Shown here in pieces: positions 16,065 to 23,188 of a DNA stretch of 64,000 nt (within the stretch, counting starts at the first letter, position 1; every line of letters begins with the position of its first letter). The position numbers and the translations under genes are program-made. The notes beneath the pieces were generated by a model. It had not been told where the DNA came from and did no database searches. It saw nothing but the letters and a program-made list of their open reading frames with translations. Location: assembly GCA_949284985.1 (NCBI GenBank), contig CASDWY010000021.1:1-64000 (forward strand). The letters run 5' to 3'. The DNA comes from an uncultured bacterium (lineage in GTDB: Bacteria > Cyanobacteriota > Vampirovibrionia > Gastranaerophilales > Gastranaerophilaceae).

Positions 16065-16089
16065 AATAAGTGTCTTTTCCCTCTAAAAA

Positions 16090-16479
16090 TTATTCAGCAG
16101 GAACAGCTTCCGCTTCAGCTTCAGCCTCTTTCGCGGCTGCTGCTGCAGCTTCTTCGGCTGCTTTCGCTGCTTCTTTTTCAGCTTCTAACTTAGCAAGAGC
16201 TTTTTTAGATAGCTTTTTCTCAGTTTTTTGTTCATAAATAAGTTTACCTTCATCATTAGATTTATTAATGAGGTAAGCTACTGTTTCAGATGGTTGAGCA
16301 CCTTTTTTAATCCAGTCTAACGCTGCAGCTTTATTTAAGCTTAAATCTTTAGTTTTTGGATTGTAATGTCCAAGTTCTTGAATCGGAGCACCTTCTCGAC
16401 GGCTAGATGAGTTGATAACTACAATTCTATAGAACGGGTTTTTCTTTGAGCCCAATCTTTTTAATCTGATTTTTACCAT
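16090..16479 (-). CDS. rpsP: 30S ribosomal protein S16
   Basis: Small-subunit protein needed for 30S assembly. The S16 core is clear: MVKIRLKRLGSKKNPFYRIVV (residues 1-21), QELGHYNP and the ALDWIKKGAQPSETV segment. The core ends near residue 82; about 45 extra residues follow, Lys-rich and then almost purely Ala/Glu, a low-complexity acidic helix that standard S16 (about 80-90 aa) lacks. AAGGAG fixes the start. The gene has a long leader with a small upstream ORF and its own terminator; the usual rimM/trmD/rplS partners are absent. Confidence 0.97.
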   Translation of the reverse strand: MVKIRLKRLGSKKNPFYRIVVINSSSRREGAPIQELGHYNPKTKDLSLNKAAALDWIKKGAQPSETVAYLINKSNDEGKLIYEQKTEKKLSKKALAKLEAEKEAAKAAEEAAAAAAKEAEAEAEAVPAE

Positions 16480-16554
16480 TTTAATTTTCTCCTTAAGGTT
16501 TTACTATTAAAACCAGCCGCAATCTTAACTCTACCCAGGATTTTATGATGGCTT

Positions 16555-16611
16555 TTACTTTAATTCTAATTTTTTGTGGTTTACTAGGTTTTTAAAATTC
16601 CTGCCAATCAT
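16555..16611 (-). CDS. Possible 18-codon upstream ORF in the rpsP leader
   Basis: Small ORF (MIGRNFKNLVNHKKLELK) in the roughly 155-nt leader of rpsP, with AAGGA at a good distance and its stop about 75 nt before the rpsP start. A plausible -10 (TATAAT near 16652 on the minus strand) lies upstream of it. The peptide is basic. It could be a regulatory leader peptide or a chance ORF; start codon and ribosome-binding site are the only support. Confidence 0.35.
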   Translation of the reverse strand: MIGRNFKNLVNHKKLELK

Positions 16612-16884
16612 TTTGTTTCCTTGAGGATGGGTAGGTGTTAAGCTTGTTATTATATAAACACAAGCATAATTTTTAATCAAGTATTTATTATAGTCTTTTT
16701 TATTGAAAATATTGTGGCATGTTGATTTTTTTTCTGAGTTTGAAAATATTGCTTTGTCAACAAAAATTAAATGATTTTGTTACTTAAATTCATTAAATTT
16801 GCTTCATTAAGTTTGTAAAAGTTAATTTTATTCAGTTGAGGACAGGGAATGCGTTAATTGTAAAAATTTTTTATAAAAATTTTC

Positions 16885-16912
16885 TTGAATATACTCTATA
16901 AAAGAGTATTAT
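16885..16912 (+). promoter_or_regulatory. Promoter with an operator-like palindrome
   Basis: TTGAAT (16885-16890), 16-bp spacer, TATTAT (16907-16912). The spacer holds the inverted repeat ATACTCT-ATAAA-AGAGTAT (about 16891-16909), which could bind a dimeric regulator. It drives the non-coding region that ends at 17174. Confidence 0.5.
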
Positions 16913-16918
16913 ATAGAA

Positions 16919-17174
16919 ACTTAGTTGAGAGCAGAATTGCATTGGGAAGAAAGGAGTGATGGCTGTAGCTGTTCTAAGTTGGGGATTATGTTAAAAAATG
17001 ACTTAAACTAACATAGATAAACAGAAAAGAGAAAAAGAAAAGAGTGGAGTGCATAAAGCACAATTTAAGACAGACTATTAAAAATAAAAAAATTATGTTA
17101 TTAATCTTGGAGAGATTATTAGAGGGAAAAGTTAAGTTAACTAAAGTTGTCCGGCAGAGCCGGGCTTTTTTTTT
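16919..17174 (+). ncRNA. Candidate 256-nt non-coding RNA
   Basis: Between rpsP and the TPR gene a plausible promoter and a strong plus-strand terminator bracket about 256 nt with no convincing ORF. The 5' end can fold on itself: AACTTA (16918-16923) with TAAGTT, and GAGCAG with CTGTTC, separated by a 5-nt bulge, closing a loop. Inside lies AAGGAG followed by an 11-codon ORF at 16959-16994 (MAVAVLSWGLC), which might be a leader peptide. By eye it does not show the signatures of tmRNA, RNase P, SRP RNA or a T-box. An alternative is that the whole segment is an unusual leader terminated before the TPR gene. Confidence 0.45.
17151..17174 (+). terminator. Strong intrinsic terminator
   Basis: CCGGC-AGA-GCCGG (17151-17163), then a run of nine T at 17166-17174. 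Confidence 0.85.
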
Positions 17175-17182
17175 GCAGTTTC

Positions 17183-17326
17183 TTAATTTTTTCCGGAGCC
17201 GGATAAAAATATTTCTTTCATTAGTTTGCAATAAATTGTCATGTTTTCTTTAGCATTTTCAATGTCTTTTACTAAAGTTTTAATATCATTTATCGTTTGT
17301 TCTTCTCTTTCAAAATCTCTGTACAT
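17183..17326 (-). CDS. Hypothetical 47-aa helical protein
   Basis: A short ORF with good control signals. ATG at 17326 is preceded by AAAGGAAC at a proper distance; about 60 nt further upstream on the minus strand is TTGACT, a 16-bp spacer and TAAATA. The peptide begins MYRDFEREEQ and is predicted to be one or two charged helices ending in SGSGKN, with no membrane segment. A longer reading from a TTG at 17386 is possible but would start inside the promoter. I recognise no family. Confidence 0.5.
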   Translation of the reverse strand: MYRDFEREEQTINDIKTLVKDIENAKENMTIYCKLMKEIFLSGSGKN

Positions 17327-17503
17327 TTTTTGTTCCTTTAACACATAATCCTTGTTGATATTTAATTCGGTTTTTTGGAAAGTCAACTTTATGTTTTCTC
17401 TTTGTTTTTTTACAAAAAGTTACAAGGTAAGTTAGATTTGTTTTATGTAAGAAAGTTTGATAAGCTATAGTAGTAGAAAACATAGCATTGTGGTAAAAGT
17501 TAG

Positions 17504-19351
17504 ATGGAAAATACAGAAGTTATAAGATTATTAAAAGAAGCTTTTGAGTTGAAAAGACAATCTAAGTATAAAAAAGCAATGGAGCTTTTGTATAAGGCAC
17601 TTGTTATAAGTCCGGATAATGTAGATATTTTGACCCAAGTTGCCGATTTACATATTTTGCTTAAAAACCCTACTTCTGCATGTAGTATTTTGGAACGCTT
17701 GTTGGAAAAACAACCTGACGATGTTTATGTTGTGGATAGACTTTGTTCTTATTATGTAAGTTCTTTAAATTATGACAAAGCACGTGTTATTTTGTCTAAG
17801 TTTATACTTTCTTATCCTTCAAAAAAAGCATATGAAGTTTATTTTGAACATTTGTCTAAGATGAAAGATTTTGAAAAAATTTATGAAACATACTTGGATA
17901 AAAGACTTCAGGAGTATAATTCTGTGCTTATAGATAAATTTTATGGAATATCCTTATATTATTTAAACAAATATGACGAGGCACAAAAAATATTTTCCGG
18001 AGTATTGAATACTGAAAAATATGATGAAGATTTGATTTTTTATCATGCTCAAAATCTATATAAGCTTGGAAAGACGGAAGATGCTTATTCTTTACTTTTA
18101 AAGTATATAGGTTCAACTAAGTCTCACAAAATTTTAAATCTTTTTGGCGAAATAGAGTTGGATAAAACTCATTATGAGCAGGCTATAAATATGTTTTCTG
18201 CTGCAGTAAAGTTGAAGTATGATGGGCTTTATTTCTATAATTTAGGTACGGCTTATTTTCTGAATGGGCAGTTGAAAGAAGCTAAAATGTTTTATACAAA
18301 AGCTGTTTCTGCTTCTTTTGAAATTAAAGAATACAGATATGCTTTGGCTTATGTTCATTATAAGCTTGGTGATTTAGTAAAATCCAGTCAAATAATAGAT
18401 GAAATTCTTAATTCCTATCCGGACTTTAGAGAAGCATTAATATTGAAAGTAAACATTTATTATGATCAACAAAAGTATTATCAAGCAGAAAAAGCTTTAA
18501 GTGAGCTTAAAAGCAAAAAGCCTGAGTCTGATATAGAATATCTTGAATTAGAAGCAAAAATTGCTAAGGCTTTATATAGGTATGAGCAAGCACAGAATGC
18601 ATATGAAAAATTGGTTGATTTAAAACCTGAGTCTGCGGATTATAAGTATGAATTGGCAAGACTCTATTTTGATGCTTTGAAATATGAAAACGCTGCTCAG
18701 TTACTTATAAATATTATTGTTAATAAACCACAATATGTTAATGCATATGTTTTAATTTCAAAAATATATGTAAAAATGCATGATTTTAAAAATGTTGTAA
18801 CTATGGCAGAAAAAGCTATTGAATTGGATTTAAATAATGAAGAAGCATTTTATTTAAAAGCTTTAGGATATACAGGTTTGGGAAATATAGATAAAGCTAT
18901 CGAGACTTGTAAAATGCTTTTGGCTTATAATCCTCATAAAGTTGAAGTTTATGCACTTTTAGGTGCTTGTTATACTGAAAAAAATGATTATGAAACTGCT
19001 ATAAATTATTATAATGAGGCAGTTATATTAGACTCTAAAAATGCGGAATATTTTTTGAATCTGGCAATACTGTATAATAAATTAAATAATAAAAAAGAAG
19101 AACTTAGATATTTATATATGGCGCATGTCTTAAAACCTAATAATATCGAAACAGTTCAACGCCTTGTTGAGGCTTATGTAGAGGATAAAAACTATAAGTT
19201 AGCAATTAAGCTTCTGGGTACTCAAATAGAAAATACTACTGATTTTAATCGTAAGCAAGAATTAAAGAATAATATGGATGAACTTGAAAAAAAATATAAA
19301 AATTCAACAAATAAATTAAAATATTATTTATGGAAAGCGTTTAAAATCTAA
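17504..19351 (+). CDS. Tetratricopeptide-repeat protein
   Basis: 615-aa protein made almost entirely of TPR units from residue 5 to about 590 (about a dozen, for example QSKYKKAMELLYKALVISP, NPHKVEVYALLGACYTEKND, DYETAINYYNEAVILDSKN). Such arrays form superhelical scaffolds for protein complexes. There is no signal peptide or catalytic domain; the C-terminal KYYLWKAFKI is basic and aromatic and might touch a membrane. It is a monocistronic gene with no strong Shine-Dalgarno sequence. Its last codon abuts the stop of the convergent 123-aa gene with zero spacing. Confidence 0.85.
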   Translation: MENTEVIRLLKEAFELKRQSKYKKAMELLYKALVISPDNVDILTQVADLHILLKNPTSACSILERLLEKQPDDVYVVDRLCSYYVSSLNYDKARVILSKFILSYPSKKAYEVYFEHLSKMKDFEKIYETYLDKRLQEYNSVLIDKFYGISLYYLNKYDEAQKIFSGVLNTEKYDEDLIFYHAQNLYKLGKTEDAYSLLLKYIGSTKSHKILNLFGEIELDKTHYEQAINMFSAAVKLKYDGLYFYNLGTAYFLNGQLKEAKMFYTKAVSASFEIKEYRYALAYVHYKLGDLVKSSQIIDEILNSYPDFREALILKVNIYYDQQKYYQAEKALSELKSKKPESDIEYLELEAKIAKALYRYEQAQNAYEKLVDLKPESADYKYELARLYFDALKYENAAQLLINIIVNKPQYVNAYVLISKIYVKMHDFKNVVTMAEKAIELDLNNEEAFYLKALGYTGLGNIDKAIETCKMLLAYNPHKVEVYALLGACYTEKNDYETAINYYNEAVILDSKNAEYFLNLAILYNKLNNKKEELRYLYMAHVLKPNNIETVQRLVEAYVEDKNYKLAIKLLGTQIENTTDFNRKQELKNNMDELEKKYKNSTNKLKYYLWKAFKI

Positions 19352-19723
19352 TTACCAGTTTTGTGCACCATATTTGTTCCAAGGTTGTATTTGTTCAAGC
19401 AGGTTGGCTATTTTTTCTGCGGCAGTTGTTTCTTTTGCGACAAGTGTATTTTTGTCAAGCAAGGAGAGCATGTGTATTTCTTCTTTTATTTTTCGAACAA
19501 GATGTTTTTGTTTTTCTCTTTCCCAAAATAGCCAACCAGTATATCCGCATTCTATTGGGTATTCGTCCCATACACTTATTGGACCACGAAAATCATTAGG
19601 TGTGATTTCAGAAGTGTTTAGATTTTCCCCATCTATAATAGGCATGCATCTTCCGCAATGCAGGCAAAGTCTGCCTGGCCTAAAGGCTTTTTTTTGAAGA
19701 CTTTCGAAATCAAGATTTTTCAT
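19352..19723 (-). CDS. Hypothetical 123-aa protein with a CxxCxxC motif
   Basis: Small cytosolic protein with CLHCGRC at 20-26 and one more cysteine at about 59 (ECGYTGW), suggesting a zinc or iron-sulfur site. The middle is rich in Trp, Pro and Gly (WDEYPIECGYTGWLFWE) and the C-terminal half is helical. I do not recognise the family. It has no Shine-Dalgarno sequence; TAAAAT lies exactly 6 nt before the ATG, the leaderless geometry seen for other genes here. It converges on the TPR gene with adjacent stop codons. Confidence 0.6.
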   Translation of the reverse strand: MKNLDFESLQKKAFRPGRLCLHCGRCMPIIDGENLNTSEITPNDFRGPISVWDEYPIECGYTGWLFWEREKQKHLVRKIKEEIHMLSLLDKNTLVAKETTAAEKIANLLEQIQPWNKYGAQNW

Positions 19724-19729
19724 AATGTC

Positions 19730-19735
19730 ATTTTA
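19730..19735 (-). promoter_or_regulatory. -10 element, leaderless geometry
   Basis: Minus-strand TAAAAT, then GACATT, then the ATG at 19723. The -35 is weak (TTACAT). Confidence 0.4.
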
Positions 19736-19932
19736 ATTTATTTTTTTGTAAGAATGTAATTTTACATATTTCTTAATAAATAAAAATTTATTAATGTAAA
19801 CAATTGTAAAAGGCTTTAAAAGCTTAAATACAAAGAGTTTATAGAATTTTGTTAATTTGGTGCCTAAAGTTTAAAAACTAAATGGTCGATGAACTGAACA
19901 TAGTAAACATGTCATTCAATAAGGAGAAAAAA

Positions 19933-21873
19933 ATGAACGTGAACAGAATCGATCCTGAGGTAATAAGGGCGCAAGCAAATAGTTTACTTCAGAATAAGCA
20001 AAAAGTCGATTTGGGAAAGGAAGATTTAGAAGTTCTTTGGCAGAATGCTAAATTAACCAGTGATTCGGCACTTTTTGAAAACGTCTCTGACGAGGACGGT
20101 CTAGCGATGTTTGATATATTAGATAATGAAGGTAATACGGCAGAAACGTCATATAAGCTTCTGTTGAACTGGTTAAAAGATTATAGCGGACTAGGAAATA
20201 CAACTCCAGGCGGAACAGAAGAACCCGGCGGAACTGAAGAACCAGGCGGGGCAGAAGAACCAGGCGGAGCAGAAGAACCCGGAGGTACAGAAGAACCAGG
20301 CGGAACAGAAGAACCCGGCGGAGCAGAAGAACCCGGAGGTACAGAAGAACCAGGCGGAACAGAAGAACCAGGCGGGGCAGAAGAACCCGGCGGAGCAGAA
20401 GAACCCGGCGGAACAGAAGAACCCGGCGGAACAGAAGAACCAGGCGGAGCAGAAGAACCTGGCAGTGCTACGGTTGATAGACAATTTATGCAGTTAGGTC
20501 CTAATGATACTCAAACACTTGAAGTTAATGGAAAGTCATATACTATTGAAAATGCTTCCAAAACAGTTAATAATTTCTTCTATTATGTTAAAAATGATCA
20601 ATTAGTCATAGAAGGAAGTGATTTAAAAGTTACAGCTGGTGATAATGCAGATGTAGTTGATAGTTTAAAGTTTATGGGTAATAGAAATACTATCAATATG
20701 GGACTCGGTGATGATATTATTGACATTGAAGGCGACATGAATATGATTTATGGCGGCGATGCTAATGACTTTATTAAAATTAAGGGTGATTATAATACAG
20801 CTGATCTCGATGATGGTGATGATGTAGTTTGGATGAATGGTAATAATAATACTGCTATGGGACAGAAAGGTGCAGATAATTTCTTTGCTATAGGTAATGA
20901 AAATACATTCTTTGGACAAGATGGTATAGACAGCTCTTATTATAATGAAACACAAGGAATTGGTCATGAATTTCGTGTTGAAAACAAATTGGATGTTGAT
21001 GATGACAGTGTTAAAAACTTTGAAGATTGGGTAAATGGAAAAACTGACGATGGACCTCCATATACTAATCTTCCGGAAGCTCTTGATGGACACGAAGTTC
21101 GTGCATATGATGATGACACATATACTGATAAATATGAAGAAGAACCATTTTATTATACAGAATATCGTGACATAGCTTATCGTGAGCTTGATGCATTAAC
21201 TTCAGAAAATAAAGTAACAGGTGAAGGTTCTGTTATTAGGTATGATGAAGATGGTGCAGAAAACCAAAATATTAATATAGCTAAAGACGGATCAGTAACA
21301 GTAAAAGAGGCTGATAAAACAACAACAATTGCCGCAGAAGATGTACAATATGTCGATAAAGAAGGTAATGTTGTAGAAAATCCCGGTGCGCTTTCAGATA
21401 TTCTTGAAAAATTGGCTACTGGACAGTTAAGTGTACGTTCGTTGAAACAAGACGTGTCGTCAGATGAGTTGCCAACAAGTGATCAATTAAAAGAACTTTC
21501 TGAATCTTATGCGGCTTCAATTATAGATGGTCTTAAAGAAGCAGGTGATAAGTACGTTAATGCTTTGGAAAATGATGATCCGAGTGACGATTATGAAGCT
21601 GAGGTGTTATACAACCAAACTGTTGCTATATTGAATAATAAGCAGTCAATCGTTGTAAATAACGGATTCTCTCTTGTAGATAAAGCAATTGATACTTATG
21701 ATGCAGCTTCAAATAAAGATGATAGTTACTATACACAAATGCATGATCTTATTATGAGAGCATTTGAAGCAAATAGAAATTATTTCTTAAATACTGATAA
21801 TGAAAAAGATGCAGAACTTCAAGAAGAAGCTAAAATAGCTAATGAAGAGTTGGAAAAATTACTTCAGCAATAA
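19933..21873 (+). CDS. Large acidic protein with hexapeptide repeats and RTX-like region
   Basis: 646-aa highly acidic protein. The start at 19933 (MNVNRIDPEV) has AAGGAG 6 nt upstream; an in-frame ATG at 19882 has none. Order: a short helical N-terminal domain (about 1-85), 14 tandem PGG[T/A]EE hexapeptides (about 92-175), then a region with degenerate calcium-binding beta-roll repeats (GLGDDIIDI, GGDANDFIKI, DDGDDVVWM, GQKGADNFF, GQDGID, about 230-340), and a helical acidic C-terminal half. RTX repeats usually mark type I secreted proteins that fold on calcium outside the cell; no signal peptide or type I exporter is seen here. Secretion is therefore an inference. Confidence 0.75.
   Translation: MNVNRIDPEVIRAQANSLLQNKQKVDLGKEDLEVLWQNAKLTSDSALFENVSDEDGLAMFDILDNEGNTAETSYKLLLNWLKDYSGLGNTTPGGTEEPGGTEEPGGAEEPGGAEEPGGTEEPGGTEEPGGAEEPGGTEEPGGTEEPGGAEEPGGAEEPGGTEEPGGTEEPGGAEEPGSATVDRQFMQLGPNDTQTLEVNGKSYTIENASKTVNNFFYYVKNDQLVIEGSDLKVTAGDNADVVDSLKFMGNRNTINMGLGDDIIDIEGDMNMIYGGDANDFIKIKGDYNTADLDDGDDVVWMNGNNNTAMGQKGADNFFAIGNENTFFGQDGIDSSYYNETQGIGHEFRVENKLDVDDDSVKNFEDWVNGKTDDGPPYTNLPEALDGHEVRAYDDDTYTDKYEEEPFYYTEYRDIAYRELDALTSENKVTGEGSVIRYDEDGAENQNINIAKDGSVTVKEADKTTTIAAEDVQYVDKEGNVVENPGALSDILEKLATGQLSVRSLKQDVSSDELPTSDQLKELSESYAASIIDGLKEAGDKYVNALENDDPSDDYEAEVLYNQTVAILNNKQSIVVNNGFSLVDKAIDTYDAASNKDDSYYTQMHDLIMRAFEANRNYFLNTDNEKDAELQEEAKIANEELEKLLQQ
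20206..20457 (+). repeat. 14 tandem 18-bp units coding PGG[T/A]EE
   Basis: Units differ at the fourth residue (T or A) in the order TTAATTA TTAATTA, so the array has a second-order period of seven units. Silent codon differences (CCA/CCC, GGC/GGA, GGA/GGG/GGT) show that some neighbouring units are exact copies (5-6 = 8-9, 3 = 10). Copy number is likely to vary between strains. It is coding and in frame, not a CRISPR array. Confidence 0.95.
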
Positions 21874-21897
21874 CAGTAAATGTCAAATAAACACATA

Positions 21898-21930
21898 GAA
21901 ACAGCCTATAATATTAGGCTGTTTCTTTTT
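21898..21930 (+). terminator. Intrinsic terminator of the repeat-protein gene
   Basis: Perfect 11-bp stem GAAACAGCCTA/TAGGCTGTTTC, loop TAATAT, then TTTTT. Confidence 0.88.
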
Positions 21931-22029
21931 GTTGAAAAAGTTTGGTAAAGAAATGTAACAAAAATAATAAATTATGCAATTTTTTATTGATTATATACTT
22001 TATATATATGTAAGACATAACGATAATAA

Positions 22030-22122
22030 AAAGAAATATATAAGAGATAATTTTCACACTAACTAACTTCCTAACCTTCCCTTCCTATTAAAAGCATTGC
22101 TCCTTATTGGAGCTTTTTTTTT
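22030..22122 (+). ncRNA. Candidate small RNA with a 47-nt G-free CU-rich tract
   Basis: After the repeat-protein terminator a second plus-strand terminator ends at 22122 with no gene between them, which implies a separate short transcript. Positions 22047-22093 contain no G and hold CACACTAAC followed by repeated CTTCC and CCTTCC, which could pair with GGAAG-type ribosome-binding sites. GATAAT at 22022-22027 with TTTATA 17 bp upstream is a weak promoter candidate; the 5' end is therefore approximate. The layout matches the candidate RNA at 7757-7905. Confidence 0.5.
22099..22122 (+). terminator. Intrinsic terminator
   Basis: GCTCC-TTATT-GGAGC followed by a run of nine T (22114-22122). Confidence 0.8.
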
Positions 22123-22134
22123 GTGAAAATATTG

Positions 22135-23058
22135 TTATTTTGTTATTGCAACCATTTTTTCAATAGGAATTATTGCTTTTTGAGCAATATTTTCATTTAC
22201 TTTAACTTCATTTGTTTCGTTTTGGAGCGAGTATAGAACATCTTCTAGTTTGTGTAGTTTCATATCAGGGCAACAGGCTTTTGGTGAAACTAATATAAAT
22301 TCTTTTTCAGGATAGTCTCTTTTTAGTCTATCAACTACGCCTTTTTCGGTTACAATAATAAATTCTTTTTTGTCGCTTTTGATTGTGTAATTAATAATTT
22401 GAGTTGTAGAACCTATAAAATCGCCAAGAGCAGTTACTTCTTGTTGGCATTCCGGATGCACAAGGACTTTAGCTTTAGGGTGTAGTTTTTTTGCATTTAG
22501 TATATCTTCAGTTGTAATGCTGTAATGTATAGGGCAGTATCCAGGGTAGGTTATAACTTCGACATCAGGTAAATTTTTTGCAACCCAAGAACCTAAGTAT
22601 TTGTCTGGTAAGAATAAAACTTTTTTTGAATTTAGGCTTTTAACAACATTTATTGCATTTGAACTTGTGCAGCATATGTCGACTTCACTTTTTACTTCTG
22701 CTGTGGAGTTTATATAACATACAGTTGGAGTATTTGGGTTTTGAGATTTAAATTCTCTTAGTTTTTGCAAGTTGAGCATATCTGCCATTTTGCAACCTGA
22801 GTTTATGTTTGGAATTAAAACTTTTTTATTAGGGGACAAAATTTTTGCTGTTTCTGCCATAAAGTACACACCTAGAAAAACAATTATATTGGCATCTGTT
22901 TTTGCTGCAAGTTGGCTTAAGCCTAAAGAATCACCTACGTAATCTGCAACCTCATCTACTTCAAGATTTTGGTAGCAGTGAGCAAGTATTATTGCGTTTT
23001 TTTCTTTTTTTAATTTTTTTATTTTTTCTATTAATTCTTTTTTTGTATTTTCATGCAT
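22135..23058 (-). CDS. nadA: Quinolinate synthase
   Basis: Condenses iminoaspartate with dihydroxyacetone phosphate to quinolinate in NAD synthesis; an oxygen-labile [4Fe-4S] enzyme. 307 aa, the short form. The three cluster cysteines are C89 (NSGCKM), C175 (GYCPIH) and C262 or C263 (KACCPDM). HCYQ (27-30) and the HPEC region (201-204) are typical. AAGG precedes the start. nadB and nadC are not adjacent. A strictly required Fe-S cluster fits an anaerobe. Confidence 0.95.
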   Translation of the reverse strand: MHENTKKELIEKIKKLKKEKNAIILAHCYQNLEVDEVADYVGDSLGLSQLAAKTDANIIVFLGVYFMAETAKILSPNKKVLIPNINSGCKMADMLNLQKLREFKSQNPNTPTVCYINSTAEVKSEVDICCTSSNAINVVKSLNSKKVLFLPDKYLGSWVAKNLPDVEVITYPGYCPIHYSITTEDILNAKKLHPKAKVLVHPECQQEVTALGDFIGSTTQIINYTIKSDKKEFIIVTEKGVVDRLKRDYPEKEFILVSPKACCPDMKLHKLEDVLYSLQNETNEVKVNENIAQKAIIPIEKMVAITK

Positions 23059-23188
23059 AATTCATGCCTTATTTGAATTTCTTTAGATATAGTTTACCAG
23101 AAGCATGACAGATTTTATACAAAACTTAATTAATTTGTACAAAGATTTAAAATAAATTACTATGTTATAAAGAGGTAATTGTCAAAAA

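Noticed and set aside
16986-17253. ORFs of 69 and 81 codons on both strands near the candidate RNA
   Set aside because: They run through a strong intrinsic terminator, have no ribosome-binding sites and are AT-biased; a non-coding transcript fits better.
20206-20457. CRISPR-like regular repeats
   Set aside because: Units are contiguous 18-bp in-frame codons without spacers.
20191-20484. Cys/Phe/Trp-rich repeated ORF on the minus strand
   Set aside because: Pure shadow of the PGG[T/A]EE repeat; no start signals.
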